From positions 1-64,000 of the forward strand of contig NZ_CAXWGX010000027.1 of NCBI RefSeq assembly GCF_964266745.1: a DNA stretch of 64,000 nt, in the 5' to 3' direction. Both the position numbers and the translations under genes were made by a program. Below, in pieces: positions 6,441-13,979 of this stretch. Within the stretch, counting starts at the first letter, position 1. Every line of letters starts with the position of its first letter. The notes beneath the pieces were generated by a model. The model did no database searches and was not told the origin of the DNA. It saw only the letters and a list, made by a program, of their open reading frames with translations. Source of the DNA: Propionicimonas sp020161015 (lineage in GTDB: Bacteria; Actinomycetota; Actinomycetes; Propionibacteriales; Propionibacteriaceae).

Positions 6441-8648
6441 TCAGCGCACGATCATCGCGAGCCCGGCGAACGGCGCCAGCTCGACGGTGAAGCCACCCAG
6501 GTCGTCGACATCGCTCACCTTGCGCCGGGTGGCCAGGTCGGTGACGCGTCCGGACGGGATGTGCTCGGACTGCACGCGACCGGTGATCTTGTCCGGTCCG
6601 AAGTTCAGGGCGGTGATCTGCACCGCGCCCGACTCCAGCTGGTTCACCAGCACGAGCATGCTCTTCCGCGGCACGTCCGGCACGTCCAGCAGCTTCGCGG
6701 TGGCGATGCCGCTGCGCTTGCGCACCTTCAGGATCTCGGCCAGCCGGGACGCGAACGAGTTCGGGCTCTCCAGTTGTTCGGGCAGGGACCCGTACAGCGA
6801 CGTCGCCAGCGGCATGCCGGACGCCGACTTCTTCGCCTCCGGCGCCTTCCCCATCAGGTCGTAGGCGCCGCGCTCGATCCAGCGGGTGTCGCCGGTGCTG
6901 ATCAGCGCCTTCACCTTGCTGCGGTCCAGCGGCAGCGCGCCCACCAGGTCCCACCCCGACAGGGCGAACACGCCGGGCTGCCACGCGTTGTACATGCACA
7001 GCAGCAGGTGCGCGTTCATGATCCGGCGCACGTCGGCGTCGGTGATCGCGTCGAGGTCGGTGATGCCCAGGCTCGCGGTGATCACGGACGCCGTGGTGCA
7101 CGCGATGCCGTTCTGCACGAACAGCGCGTTGTAGGGGCCGGCGTCGCCGGTCAGCTTGAGCCGCAGCGTCTCGCGGACGTACTCGGCCAACTCGCCGCCG
7201 GTGGTCTCGCCGCCGGCCAGCTCGTAGGTGTCGTCCCGGTGCGGGCCGGCGAAGTGCACCAGCTCGTAGGTGAGCTCGTCGTGGTTCTGCATCGCGTGCA
7301 CGAGGGACGCCTGGTCGACGCCGATCCGCTTCGCCTCGCGCAGCGCCAGGCGCAGGAACTCGGTGTCGCCCGTGGCCAGCGCAAACTGGTAGGCCGGCCG
7401 CGTCACGAAGTCGTAGGACAGGTCGGGACCGACCGCGCCGGTGCTCTTGATGTCGTCCATCGAGAGGTTCAGTTCCTGGAACGTGAAGCCGCCCACCTTG
7501 CGCACCATCGAGCCGATCAGCTGGTTGGCCGCCTGCGACAGCGGGTGGCCCTCCGACCAGCCCGGGCCCGAGTCGAGCGCCTTCTCGACGCCGAGGAACC
7601 CGTTGGCGTCCAGCCGCAGCCCGCCCGAGCCGAGGTCGAGCAGGCTGTGCAGCGCGTCGCCCATCACCATCCGCATGCCGGCGAAGGTCGGGTCCAGCCA
7701 GTTGATGGTCGGCTGCCCCTCCTTGAAGTAGTGCAGGTACACCCAGCGGCGCAGCCGTCCCTTGTAGTCCCACACCGGACGCGTCGCCGACCAGTTGGTC
7801 TCCTTGACACCCGGCTCGTAGAAGATCACCCGCTGCAACGCGCCGATGATGTAGCCGGCCTCGGCCAGGCGCCGCTCGGCCTCGGGGTCGAGGTTCACCG
7901 AGTCCTGGCCCTCCGGCACCTCCGGCAGCAGGTCCCACGCCTCCTCCGGGATGTCGATCATGTGGTAGATGCCGGGGTAGTCGAGGTAGTTCAGCTCGGC
8001 CAGCCGGAAGTCCGCGCCCTTGCCGGTGTGGCCCGGGACGATGTCGTCGATGATCGTGCCGTGCCGCCGGGCGGCGTTCGCGCACATCGCGCGGAACTCC
8101 TCCTCGGTGCCGAACACCGGGTCGAGCTGCATCGAGATCCGGTCGAAATGGCCGTCGACGCTGGGGGTCGGGTCCCAGCCGGAGATGCCACCGGCAAGCT
8201 TCAGCGGGCCGGTGTGCACGGCCTCGATGCCGATCTTCGCGAACGCCGCCCACAGTTCCTCGTCGCCCAGCGCACCGATGAACGACTGCCCGGGCTGGGT
8301 GATCTGCGACAGCGGGTAGGCGGTGAACCACACCGAGGCCTGGCGGACGGCCGCGCGCGGGTCGGGCGAGGCGTACGGGGCCGCCCACATGGCGTGGTGG
8401 CCGGCGAGCTGGCGTCCGAGCACCGTCGCGTCCCGCAGCATCGACTGCTGCTCCAGCCAGGAGACGTAGGCCGGGTTCCGCCCGTCCGGCTCGAAGGGGG
8501 GCGCGAGCGGGCCCACCTCCGCGGCCTCCCTGCGCTTGGCCTTGGGACGCAACCGCGCGGGGCGCGCGGCGTACGGCGCAGGCTCCAGCAGGAACTCGAC
8601 GGTGGTGTCCTCGTCCGGCGTGTCGGGGCGGTCCTGGTCGACGCTCAT
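6441..8648 (-). CDS. GH13-family enzyme, trehalose synthase (TreS)-like
   Basis: A 735-residue cytoplasmic alpha-amylase-superfamily enzyme. GH13 conserved regions are present: GGLRLDANGF with the Asp nucleophile near residue 347, FTFQELNLS with the acid/base Glu near 392, and MQNHDELTYEL with the third acid near 455. The FTAYPLSQI segment precedes the barrel loops. The overall plan resembles trehalose synthase/maltose glucosyltransferase-type GH13 proteins, which interconvert maltose and trehalose, but the exact specificity cannot be read from these motifs. An N-terminal extension of about 60 charged residues comes before the catalytic part. A GH3 glycosidase gene lies 92 bp upstream on the same strand, so a shared carbohydrate role is plausible. 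Confidence 0.75.
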   Translation of the reverse strand: MSVDQDRPDTPDEDTTVEFLLEPAPYAARPARLRPKAKRREAAEVGPLAPPFEPDGRNPAYVSWLEQQSMLRDATVLGRQLAGHHAMWAAPYASPDPRAAVRQASVWFTAYPLSQITQPGQSFIGALGDEELWAAFAKIGIEAVHTGPLKLAGGISGWDPTPSVDGHFDRISMQLDPVFGTEEEFRAMCANAARRHGTIIDDIVPGHTGKGADFRLAELNYLDYPGIYHMIDIPEEAWDLLPEVPEGQDSVNLDPEAERRLAEAGYIIGALQRVIFYEPGVKETNWSATRPVWDYKGRLRRWVYLHYFKEGQPTINWLDPTFAGMRMVMGDALHSLLDLGSGGLRLDANGFLGVEKALDSGPGWSEGHPLSQAANQLIGSMVRKVGGFTFQELNLSMDDIKSTGAVGPDLSYDFVTRPAYQFALATGDTEFLRLALREAKRIGVDQASLVHAMQNHDELTYELVHFAGPHRDDTYELAGGETTGGELAEYVRETLRLKLTGDAGPYNALFVQNGIACTTASVITASLGITDLDAITDADVRRIMNAHLLLCMYNAWQPGVFALSGWDLVGALPLDRSKVKALISTGDTRWIERGAYDLMGKAPEAKKSASGMPLATSLYGSLPEQLESPNSFASRLAEILKVRKRSGIATAKLLDVPDVPRKSMLVLVNQLESGAVQITALNFGPDKITGRVQSEHIPSGRVTDLATRRKVSDVDDLGGFTVELAPFAGLAMIVR

Positions 8649-8740
8649 TGCTGCAACCTAGCGCCCCTGACCGCATGGGACGAGGGGGCGCCACCGGTTC
8701 GCACCGCCCCGGGAGCCGGGACGGCGCGGCCGGAGCCCGC

Positions 8741-10879
8741 TCAGGACACCGTCACCGTCGCGACCTCGGTGGCGTCGGCACTGGAGGTGCCGACGTAGAC
8801 GGCGAAGCGGCCGCGCGGCACGACGAACGCCCGCTCGGCGTCCGACCACACCGAGAGCGGGTGGTTCGTGGCCGAGGGGTCGATCGTGAGGACGACCCGT
8901 GAGGTCTGGGACGGTGCGAGGAAGACCTTCGCGAAGCCGACGAGGCGCCGGGGCGGCTGTCCGGGAGAGGGGACGCCGAGGTAGACCTGCACGACCTCCG
9001 CGCCGGCCCTCTCGCCCGTGTTGGTCACCGAGGCCTCGACGACGACCGGGACGCTGCCGTCGTTCGCCGTGCCGGAGACCGTCACGTCGGCCACCGAGAA
9101 GGTGGTGTAGGACAGCCCGTACCCGAACGGGAACAGCGGCTCGATTCCCTGGGCCTGGTGCCACCGGTAGCCGATCTCGCGTCCCTCGGAGTAGGTGATG
9201 GTGGGGAAGCCCTCGCCGGCGTCCACGCCGGGGTACCGCTCGGGCCGGCCCGCGTGGAGGGTGTCGTCCTCGCTCCGCGGGTAGGTGGTCGGCAGCTTGC
9301 CCGACGGGTTGACCACGCCGAACAGCAGGTCGGCGACGACGTGGCCGTCCTCCGCGCCCTGGTTCCACGCCTCCAGCACCGCCGGTGCGCGGTCCAGCCA
9401 CGGCATGAGCACCGGGCTGGCGTCCTTGAGCACGACGACGGTCCGCCCGACGCGGCCCAGCAGCGCAGAGACCATGGCGTCCTGGTCGTCGGCCATGGCG
9501 ATGGAGGGACGGTCGGCTCCCTCGGTCGCCACCACGCCGGCCATGATGATGACCGTGTCCGCCGTCGAGGCGGCGGCGACGGCCGCGTCCAGGTTCGACA
9601 GGTCACGGGCGACGGTGAACGTCTCGACCGTGGCGGCCGAGCCGAGGCCGGCCAGCACGTCGCGCATGCCGTCGACCGGCGACACGGTGTAGAGCGGTGT
9701 GACCTTGGACGACCCGCCGCCGCCCTGGCAGGCGTCGTCGACGAAGTCCTTCTGGCCGACGATCAGGATGCGGCCGGCGGACGCGGCGTCCAGCGGCAGC
9801 AGCCCGCCCTCGTTCTTGAGCAGGACCGCGGACTCCTCGCCGATCCGCCGGGAGCGTGCGCCGTTCGCGGCGGCGTCGATCGCGACGGGCGCGTAGGGAC
9901 GTTCGAACTGCCCGAAGCGGAACATCTGGGTGAAGCGGCGCACGAGGGCGCGGTCGACCGTCCCGATCTCCAGGCTGGTGTCGGCGAGGGCGGCCTTCAC
10001 GTTGGCCTCGTTCAGCCACTTGGCGTCCGGCATCTCGTGGTCCATGCCCGCGGTGAGGGACGCCGCGCAGGAGCGGCACGACCAGAAGTCGCTCTGCACG
10101 TACCCCTCGAAGCCCCACTCGCGGCGCAGCACGTCGTTGAGGGTGTAGCGGTTCTCGGTCGCGTACACCCCGCGCACGCGGTTGTAGGAGCTCATGACCG
10201 CGGCGATGTCCGCGTCCTTCACCAGCATCTCGAAGGGGAGCAGGTAGAGCTCGCGCAGCACCCCCTCCTCGACCTCGACGTTGGTCCGGAACCGCTCGTG
10301 CTCCTGGTCGTTGACGACGAAGTGCTTGGCCATGGCGATGACGCCGTGCGCCTGGATCGCCCGCGTGACCTGCACGCCCATCACCCCGGAGAGGTAGGGG
10401 TCCTCGGAGAAGTACTCGAAGTTGCGCCCGGCGATCGCGGTCCGGTGCAGGCAGACGCCGGGTCCCTCCAGCACGTGCTGGCCGAGCGCCGCAGCCTCCT
10501 CGCCGATGATGTCGCCGTAGGCCGTGGCCAGGGCCGGGTCGAAGCTCGCGGCCAGCGCGATCGTCATCGGCAGGGCCGTCGCCGGCGGAGACGGCGTCCC
10601 GTCGCCCATGCCGACACCGACCGGGCCGTTCGTGATCCGGAACCTCGGGATGCCGAGGGCCTCGTCACCGCGCACGTGGCGCTCGATCCGGATCTGGGCC
10701 GCGAGCTGGTCCATCTCCTCCGCGGTCGTCGCCTGTGAGGCCAGCCCGTAGATGTCGATGGTCTCCATCGCACCGTGCAACTGCTCGATCTTCTGCTCCA
10801 GCGTCATCGCCGCCACGAGGCTCGTCGCGCGCTCGCGGGACGGGAGGCTGGGATCGAGCCAGCGACGGTCGGTGTTCAT
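8741..10879 (-). CDS. GH3-family beta-glucosidase-like glycoside hydrolase
   Basis: A 712-residue GH3 enzyme that should remove terminal beta-linked sugars. The order is the N-terminal (beta/alpha)8 domain with KHFVVNDQEHERF and the nucleophile Asp in VQSDFWSC (near residue 264), then the alpha/beta sandwich (FPFGYGLSYTTF) and a C-terminal fibronectin III-like domain (SVTNTGERAGAEVVQVYL). There is no signal peptide, so it is likely cytoplasmic and acts on imported oligosaccharides. The start chosen is the ATG complementary to 10877-10879. It has AGGAG 7 nt upstream and begins with LDPSLPSRERATSLVAAMT, the usual GH3 opening. The reading frame stays open further upstream but that extension has no GH3 similarity. 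The GH13 gene follows. Confidence 0.9.
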   Translation of the reverse strand: MNTDRRWLDPSLPSRERATSLVAAMTLEQKIEQLHGAMETIDIYGLASQATTAEEMDQLAAQIRIERHVRGDEALGIPRFRITNGPVGVGMGDGTPSPPATALPMTIALAASFDPALATAYGDIIGEEAAALGQHVLEGPGVCLHRTAIAGRNFEYFSEDPYLSGVMGVQVTRAIQAHGVIAMAKHFVVNDQEHERFRTNVEVEEGVLRELYLLPFEMLVKDADIAAVMSSYNRVRGVYATENRYTLNDVLRREWGFEGYVQSDFWSCRSCAASLTAGMDHEMPDAKWLNEANVKAALADTSLEIGTVDRALVRRFTQMFRFGQFERPYAPVAIDAAANGARSRRIGEESAVLLKNEGGLLPLDAASAGRILIVGQKDFVDDACQGGGGSSKVTPLYTVSPVDGMRDVLAGLGSAATVETFTVARDLSNLDAAVAAASTADTVIIMAGVVATEGADRPSIAMADDQDAMVSALLGRVGRTVVVLKDASPVLMPWLDRAPAVLEAWNQGAEDGHVVADLLFGVVNPSGKLPTTYPRSEDDTLHAGRPERYPGVDAGEGFPTITYSEGREIGYRWHQAQGIEPLFPFGYGLSYTTFSVADVTVSGTANDGSVPVVVEASVTNTGERAGAEVVQVYLGVPSPGQPPRRLVGFAKVFLAPSQTSRVVLTIDPSATNHPLSVWSDAERAFVVPRGRFAVYVGTSSADATEVATVTVS

Positions 10880-11002
10880 GGTGACTCCTGGATCGGCGGA
10901 CGGTGCGACCAGCATCGCGCGCCCCTCGCCCGGAACTCCACGTGTTGCCAGTGCTTGCCTCGGGCGCGGGAGTCGGGCGAGGCCGGTGTGAGAGGGTGGC
11001 GC

Positions 11003-12007
11003 ATGGACGTGTTGATGCTCGGGGGTACCGGTGCCATCTCCCACTCGGTCGCGGTCGCCGCGCTCGGACGGGGCGATCGGGTCACCCTGGTGACCCGGGG
11101 CCGGTCCGCCACCCACGCGGTTCCCGAAGGCGCCCAGGTGGTCACGGCTGACGCCCGCGACCGTTCCGCGCTCCGCGCGGCCCTGGGCGCGCGCAGCTTC
11201 GACAGCGTGATCGACTTCGTCGCGTTCACGCCCGCGCATGTCGCGGACGACATCGAGACGTTCTCCGGCCGCACCGGCCAGTTCGTGTTCATCTCGTCCG
11301 CCTCGGCCTACGCCAAGCCGGTGCCCAGGCTGCCGATCACCGAGTCGACGCCGCTGCGCAACCCGTTCTGGCAGTACTCGCGGGACAAGATCGCCGCGGA
11401 GGAGGTTCTGGTCGGTGCCTTCCGGGAGCACGCCTTCCCGATGACGATCGTGCGACCGTCGCACACCTACGATCGGACGAAGGTCCCGATCGGGGACTGG
11501 ACCGTGGTGGAGCGGATGCGGGCCGGGAAGCCGGTCGTGGTGCCCGGCGACGGCACGTCACTGTGGACGTTGACCCACGCGTCCGACCTGGCGCGGGCCT
11601 TCGTGCACCTGCTGGGCCGCGAGGACGTCCTCGGGGAGGCCTTCCACATCACCCGCGACGACGCGATGCCCTGGGACGCCATCTACCGGACCATCGGCCA
11701 CGCCGCCGGCGTCGAGCCGGACCTCGTCCACGTGCCCAGCGACCTGATCGCCCGGATCGACCCGGAGAGCGGGCCCGGGCTCCTGGGCGACAAGAGCCAC
11801 TCGGTGGTGTTCGACAACACCAAGATCCGGCGGGTCGCCCCCGGCTGGGAACCACGGGTGACCCTGGCCGAGGGGGCGCGGGAGCTGGTCGAGTGGTTCG
11901 ACGCCGATCCGGCCAGGCGGCGCCACGACGCCCACACCGACCGGGTGCACGACCTCGCGGCCAGGTTCGTGCGCTCCGAGGTGGGGTCCGTCATCGCGAC
12001 GCCGTGA
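11003..12007 (+). CDS. NAD(P)-dependent epimerase/dehydratase-family (SDR) protein
   Basis: A 334-residue atypical/extended short-chain dehydrogenase. The Rossmann motif GGTGAISHSVA lies at about residues 7-17, and the strand-loop SVIDFVAF and FVFISSASAYAKP follow. The active-site Tyr lies in the QYSRDK (YxxxK) segment. The C-terminal half (THASDLARAFVHLLG) matches NAD-dependent sugar epimerase-like proteins. The substrate is not evident. The gene's stop overlaps the GTG start of a GNAT protein (GTGA), so the pair forms a small operon, divergent from the GH3 gene. Confidence 0.85.
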   Translation: MDVLMLGGTGAISHSVAVAALGRGDRVTLVTRGRSATHAVPEGAQVVTADARDRSALRAALGARSFDSVIDFVAFTPAHVADDIETFSGRTGQFVFISSASAYAKPVPRLPITESTPLRNPFWQYSRDKIAAEEVLVGAFREHAFPMTIVRPSHTYDRTKVPIGDWTVVERMRAGKPVVVPGDGTSLWTLTHASDLARAFVHLLGREDVLGEAFHITRDDAMPWDAIYRTIGHAAGVEPDLVHVPSDLIARIDPESGPGLLGDKSHSVVFDNTKIRRVAPGWEPRVTLAEGARELVEWFDADPARRRHDAHTDRVHDLAARFVRSEVGSVIATP

Positions 12008-12660
12008 GCGCGTCCGGCAACGGCCCGCTGCGCCCGGGGGCGGACGGTCCGGAAGCCCCGCCGGTCGGCTCGTCGGCGATGAGAGTCGTGGAAACGGTCG
12101 TCGGCCGGTTCTTCCCGCTCGCCTTCCGCGACGACGACGGCGCCGACGGGTTCGAGCTGTGGCGTTTGCCCAACGATCCGGCCAGCCCGCACGTCGCGGC
12201 TGTCAGGGATCTCTTCCTCGAGACCTTCGGGATGTCGCCGCAGAGGTTCGATGCCTTCATCGAGCCCGAGGAGGGGACGCACCGCCGGCTGATCGTGGCG
12301 GCACGCAAGCAGATCATCTGCGGCGGCATCCTCTACCTGATGGCGGACAACAGCGTCCGGCCTCCTGAAAGGGCGGTGGACGGCGGTTACATCAGCTACA
12401 TCGCGACCAGGAAGAAGGTGAGGGCGCAGGGGGCCGGCCGTGCGCTGCTCGCGCTGGCGGATGCGGACTTCATCGTCAACAACCACACCGTCTCGCGGCT
12501 GGTCCGCCTCGACCCCCGGCACACCGCCTTCTTCGAGGCGGCGGGCTACCGCCGCACGGAGGGCGGGAGCTACGGCGACATGCACAAGAGCCTTGACCTG
12601 TCTCCGGCATCGCGCGCAGCGGCGCAGGCCTCACTGGACGGTCTGCTGACCCTGTACTGA
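12004..12660 (+). CDS. GNAT-family N-acetyltransferase-like protein
   Basis: This protein of about 218 residues has an acetyl-CoA-binding GNAT motif A (RKKVRAQGAGRALLALAD) around residues 137-155. Upstream strands (LIVAARKQIICGGILYL) and a final AAFF/AAGY-like segment (TAFFEAAGYRR) are typical of the fold. The GTG at 12004 overlaps the previous stop and gives a 25-residue leader with no clear structure; the ATG at 12079 (MRVVETVVGRFF) is an equally possible start. Substrate unknown. Confidence 0.7.
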   Translation: MSASGNGPLRPGADGPEAPPVGSSAMRVVETVVGRFFPLAFRDDDGADGFELWRLPNDPASPHVAAVRDLFLETFGMSPQRFDAFIEPEEGTHRRLIVAARKQIICGGILYLMADNSVRPPERAVDGGYISYIATRKKVRAQGAGRALLALADADFIVNNHTVSRLVRLDPRHTAFFEAAGYRRTEGGSYGDMHKSLDLSPASRAAAQASLDGLLTLY

Positions 12661-12716
12661 ACCCGCGCGCAGCCGACGGTGGAGCGCTGCGCCGGGACCT
12701 GCGCGGGACGCGTGGC

Positions 12717-13775
12717 TCAGCGGTACTGGAGCGTCCCGGCGTCCGCCAGCGCGAGGCCGAGCTGCTCGCCGGTGATGCGGAAGCCGGCCGCGTTGCTGAT
12801 CGCGGTGAGGTACAGGTCGCCGTAGGAGCCCTCCTCGCAGGCCCCCAGCGTCGCCGGCCCCGGCTCGAGGGCCAGGTCTCCGCTCGCCTCCGACGGGTTC
12901 ACGGGCGTGTACGTGCCGCTGACGGTGTTGCAGTCGGCCTGGGCGGTGAACGTGCCGTCGGCCCGGAACTGGAGCGTGTAGCCGGCTTGCTGTTCGGCGG
13001 GCACGCTGCCTTCGAACACCGGCACCCGGAGCGCGAAGGCCGTGAGCCGCCACTCCCGGCCGACAAGTGTCGGGCCGGCCGGCGCGCTCGGTGTCGGGGA
13101 CGGCTCCGGCGGCTCGGTGGGCGTCGGCTGCGGCGGTGGGGCCGATGTCGTCGCGCTCGGTGGCGGTGTCGGGCGGGACGGCGACGCGCTCGCCGACGGC
13201 CTGGCCGTGACGGTCGCCGTCGCCGTCGCGGTGGCGGTGGCCGTCGCGGTGGCGGTCGCCGTCGTGGTCGTCGTCACCGTCGCCGTCGGCACCGGGGTCG
13301 GGGTGGGCGTGTCCTCCCCGCCCTCCGCCGGTGTGGCCGTCGGCGGGGCGATCGAGGTGTAGTCCAGGCGCCCGCCGTCGCCGAGCGCGAGGCTCAGCCC
13401 GGTGGAGGCGACGTTCCAGTTGCGCACCTGTCCCAGCAGGCCCGCGTAGAGGATGTCGAAGGACATCTCGCCGCAGGAGGCCATCGTGACGGGGCCGGGC
13501 GTCAGCGTGAGGCGGTCGGATCCGCGGGCCTCCCACGCGCCGCCGAGCTGATTGCAGTCGGCACGCGACGCGAAGGTCGCGTCTTCCTCGAACCGGATGG
13601 TGTAGCGGGACTGCGCGTCCTGCGGCACGGTCCAGTTCCAGGCCGGGTTGCCCTCGCCGCCGGAGACCAGGTACCACGTCGTGCCGGTGAGGTCCTGGGT
13701 GCCCGGGCTCGCGCACGCGGTCAGGAAGGTGCCGCCCAGGGCGAGCAGCACGGCCACGATGACTGCTCTGCGCAC
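12717..13775 (-). CDS. Lipoprotein with two META domains joined by a Thr/Ala/Pro linker
   Basis: A 352-residue exported lipoprotein. The signal peptide ends in a lipobox (TFLTAC, Cys near residue 21). Two META-type domains follow. The first (about 29-140) contains DLTGTTWYLV and ASRADCNQLGGAW. The second (about 240-350) contains LVGREWRLTAF and TAQADCNTVSGTY. Each has the conserved DCN. They are joined by about 95 low-complexity residues of Thr, Ala, Pro and Ser, including a run alternating Ala-Thr, which probably acts as an extended cell-wall-spanning spacer. META (HslJ-like) domains are found in envelope stress or heat-shock-related proteins. The duplicated domain arrangement is clear; the biological role is not. 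Confidence 0.85.
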   Translation of the reverse strand: MRRAVIVAVLLALGGTFLTACASPGTQDLTGTTWYLVSGGEGNPAWNWTVPQDAQSRYTIRFEEDATFASRADCNQLGGAWEARGSDRLTLTPGPVTMASCGEMSFDILYAGLLGQVRNWNVASTGLSLALGDGGRLDYTSIAPPTATPAEGGEDTPTPTPVPTATVTTTTTATATATATATATATATVTARPSASASPSRPTPPPSATTSAPPPQPTPTEPPEPSPTPSAPAGPTLVGREWRLTAFALRVPVFEGSVPAEQQAGYTLQFRADGTFTAQADCNTVSGTYTPVNPSEASGDLALEPGPATLGACEEGSYGDLYLTAISNAAGFRITGEQLGLALADAGTLQYR

Positions 13776-13979
13776 AGCATCCCCCTCTGTCAGTCAGGCG
13801 CGCGCGACGCACGTCGAGTACCCACTGTCGCAGGTTCGGCCGTCTCCGGCATCACCCGGCGCGGGTGAGCCGCACGGAAGGTCTTCCTGACCGTCCTGGT
13901 GTCCGGGCGGCGCTCGTGGACACCGGCACGGTCGCCCACCTCGTCAAGCAGCCGACGTCGGGCGTCCCCACGAGCGTCC

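Noticed and set aside
6061..8694. Long minus-strand open frame over the GH13 gene and small genes
   Set aside because: It is Arg/Gly/Pro-rich, typical of an out-of-frame reading of GC-rich coding DNA, and overlaps genes with clear motifs.
8741..11464. Longer GH3 frame with about 190 extra N-terminal residues
   Set aside because: The extension overlaps the divergent SDR gene, lacks GH3 similarity, and a well-placed AGGAG supports the ATG at 10877-10879.
13200..13290. CRISPR-like short repeats
   Set aside because: The repeats are a GTCGCC/GTGGCG codon-level repeat coding for the Ala/Thr linker of the META lipoprotein; no spacers or cas genes are present.
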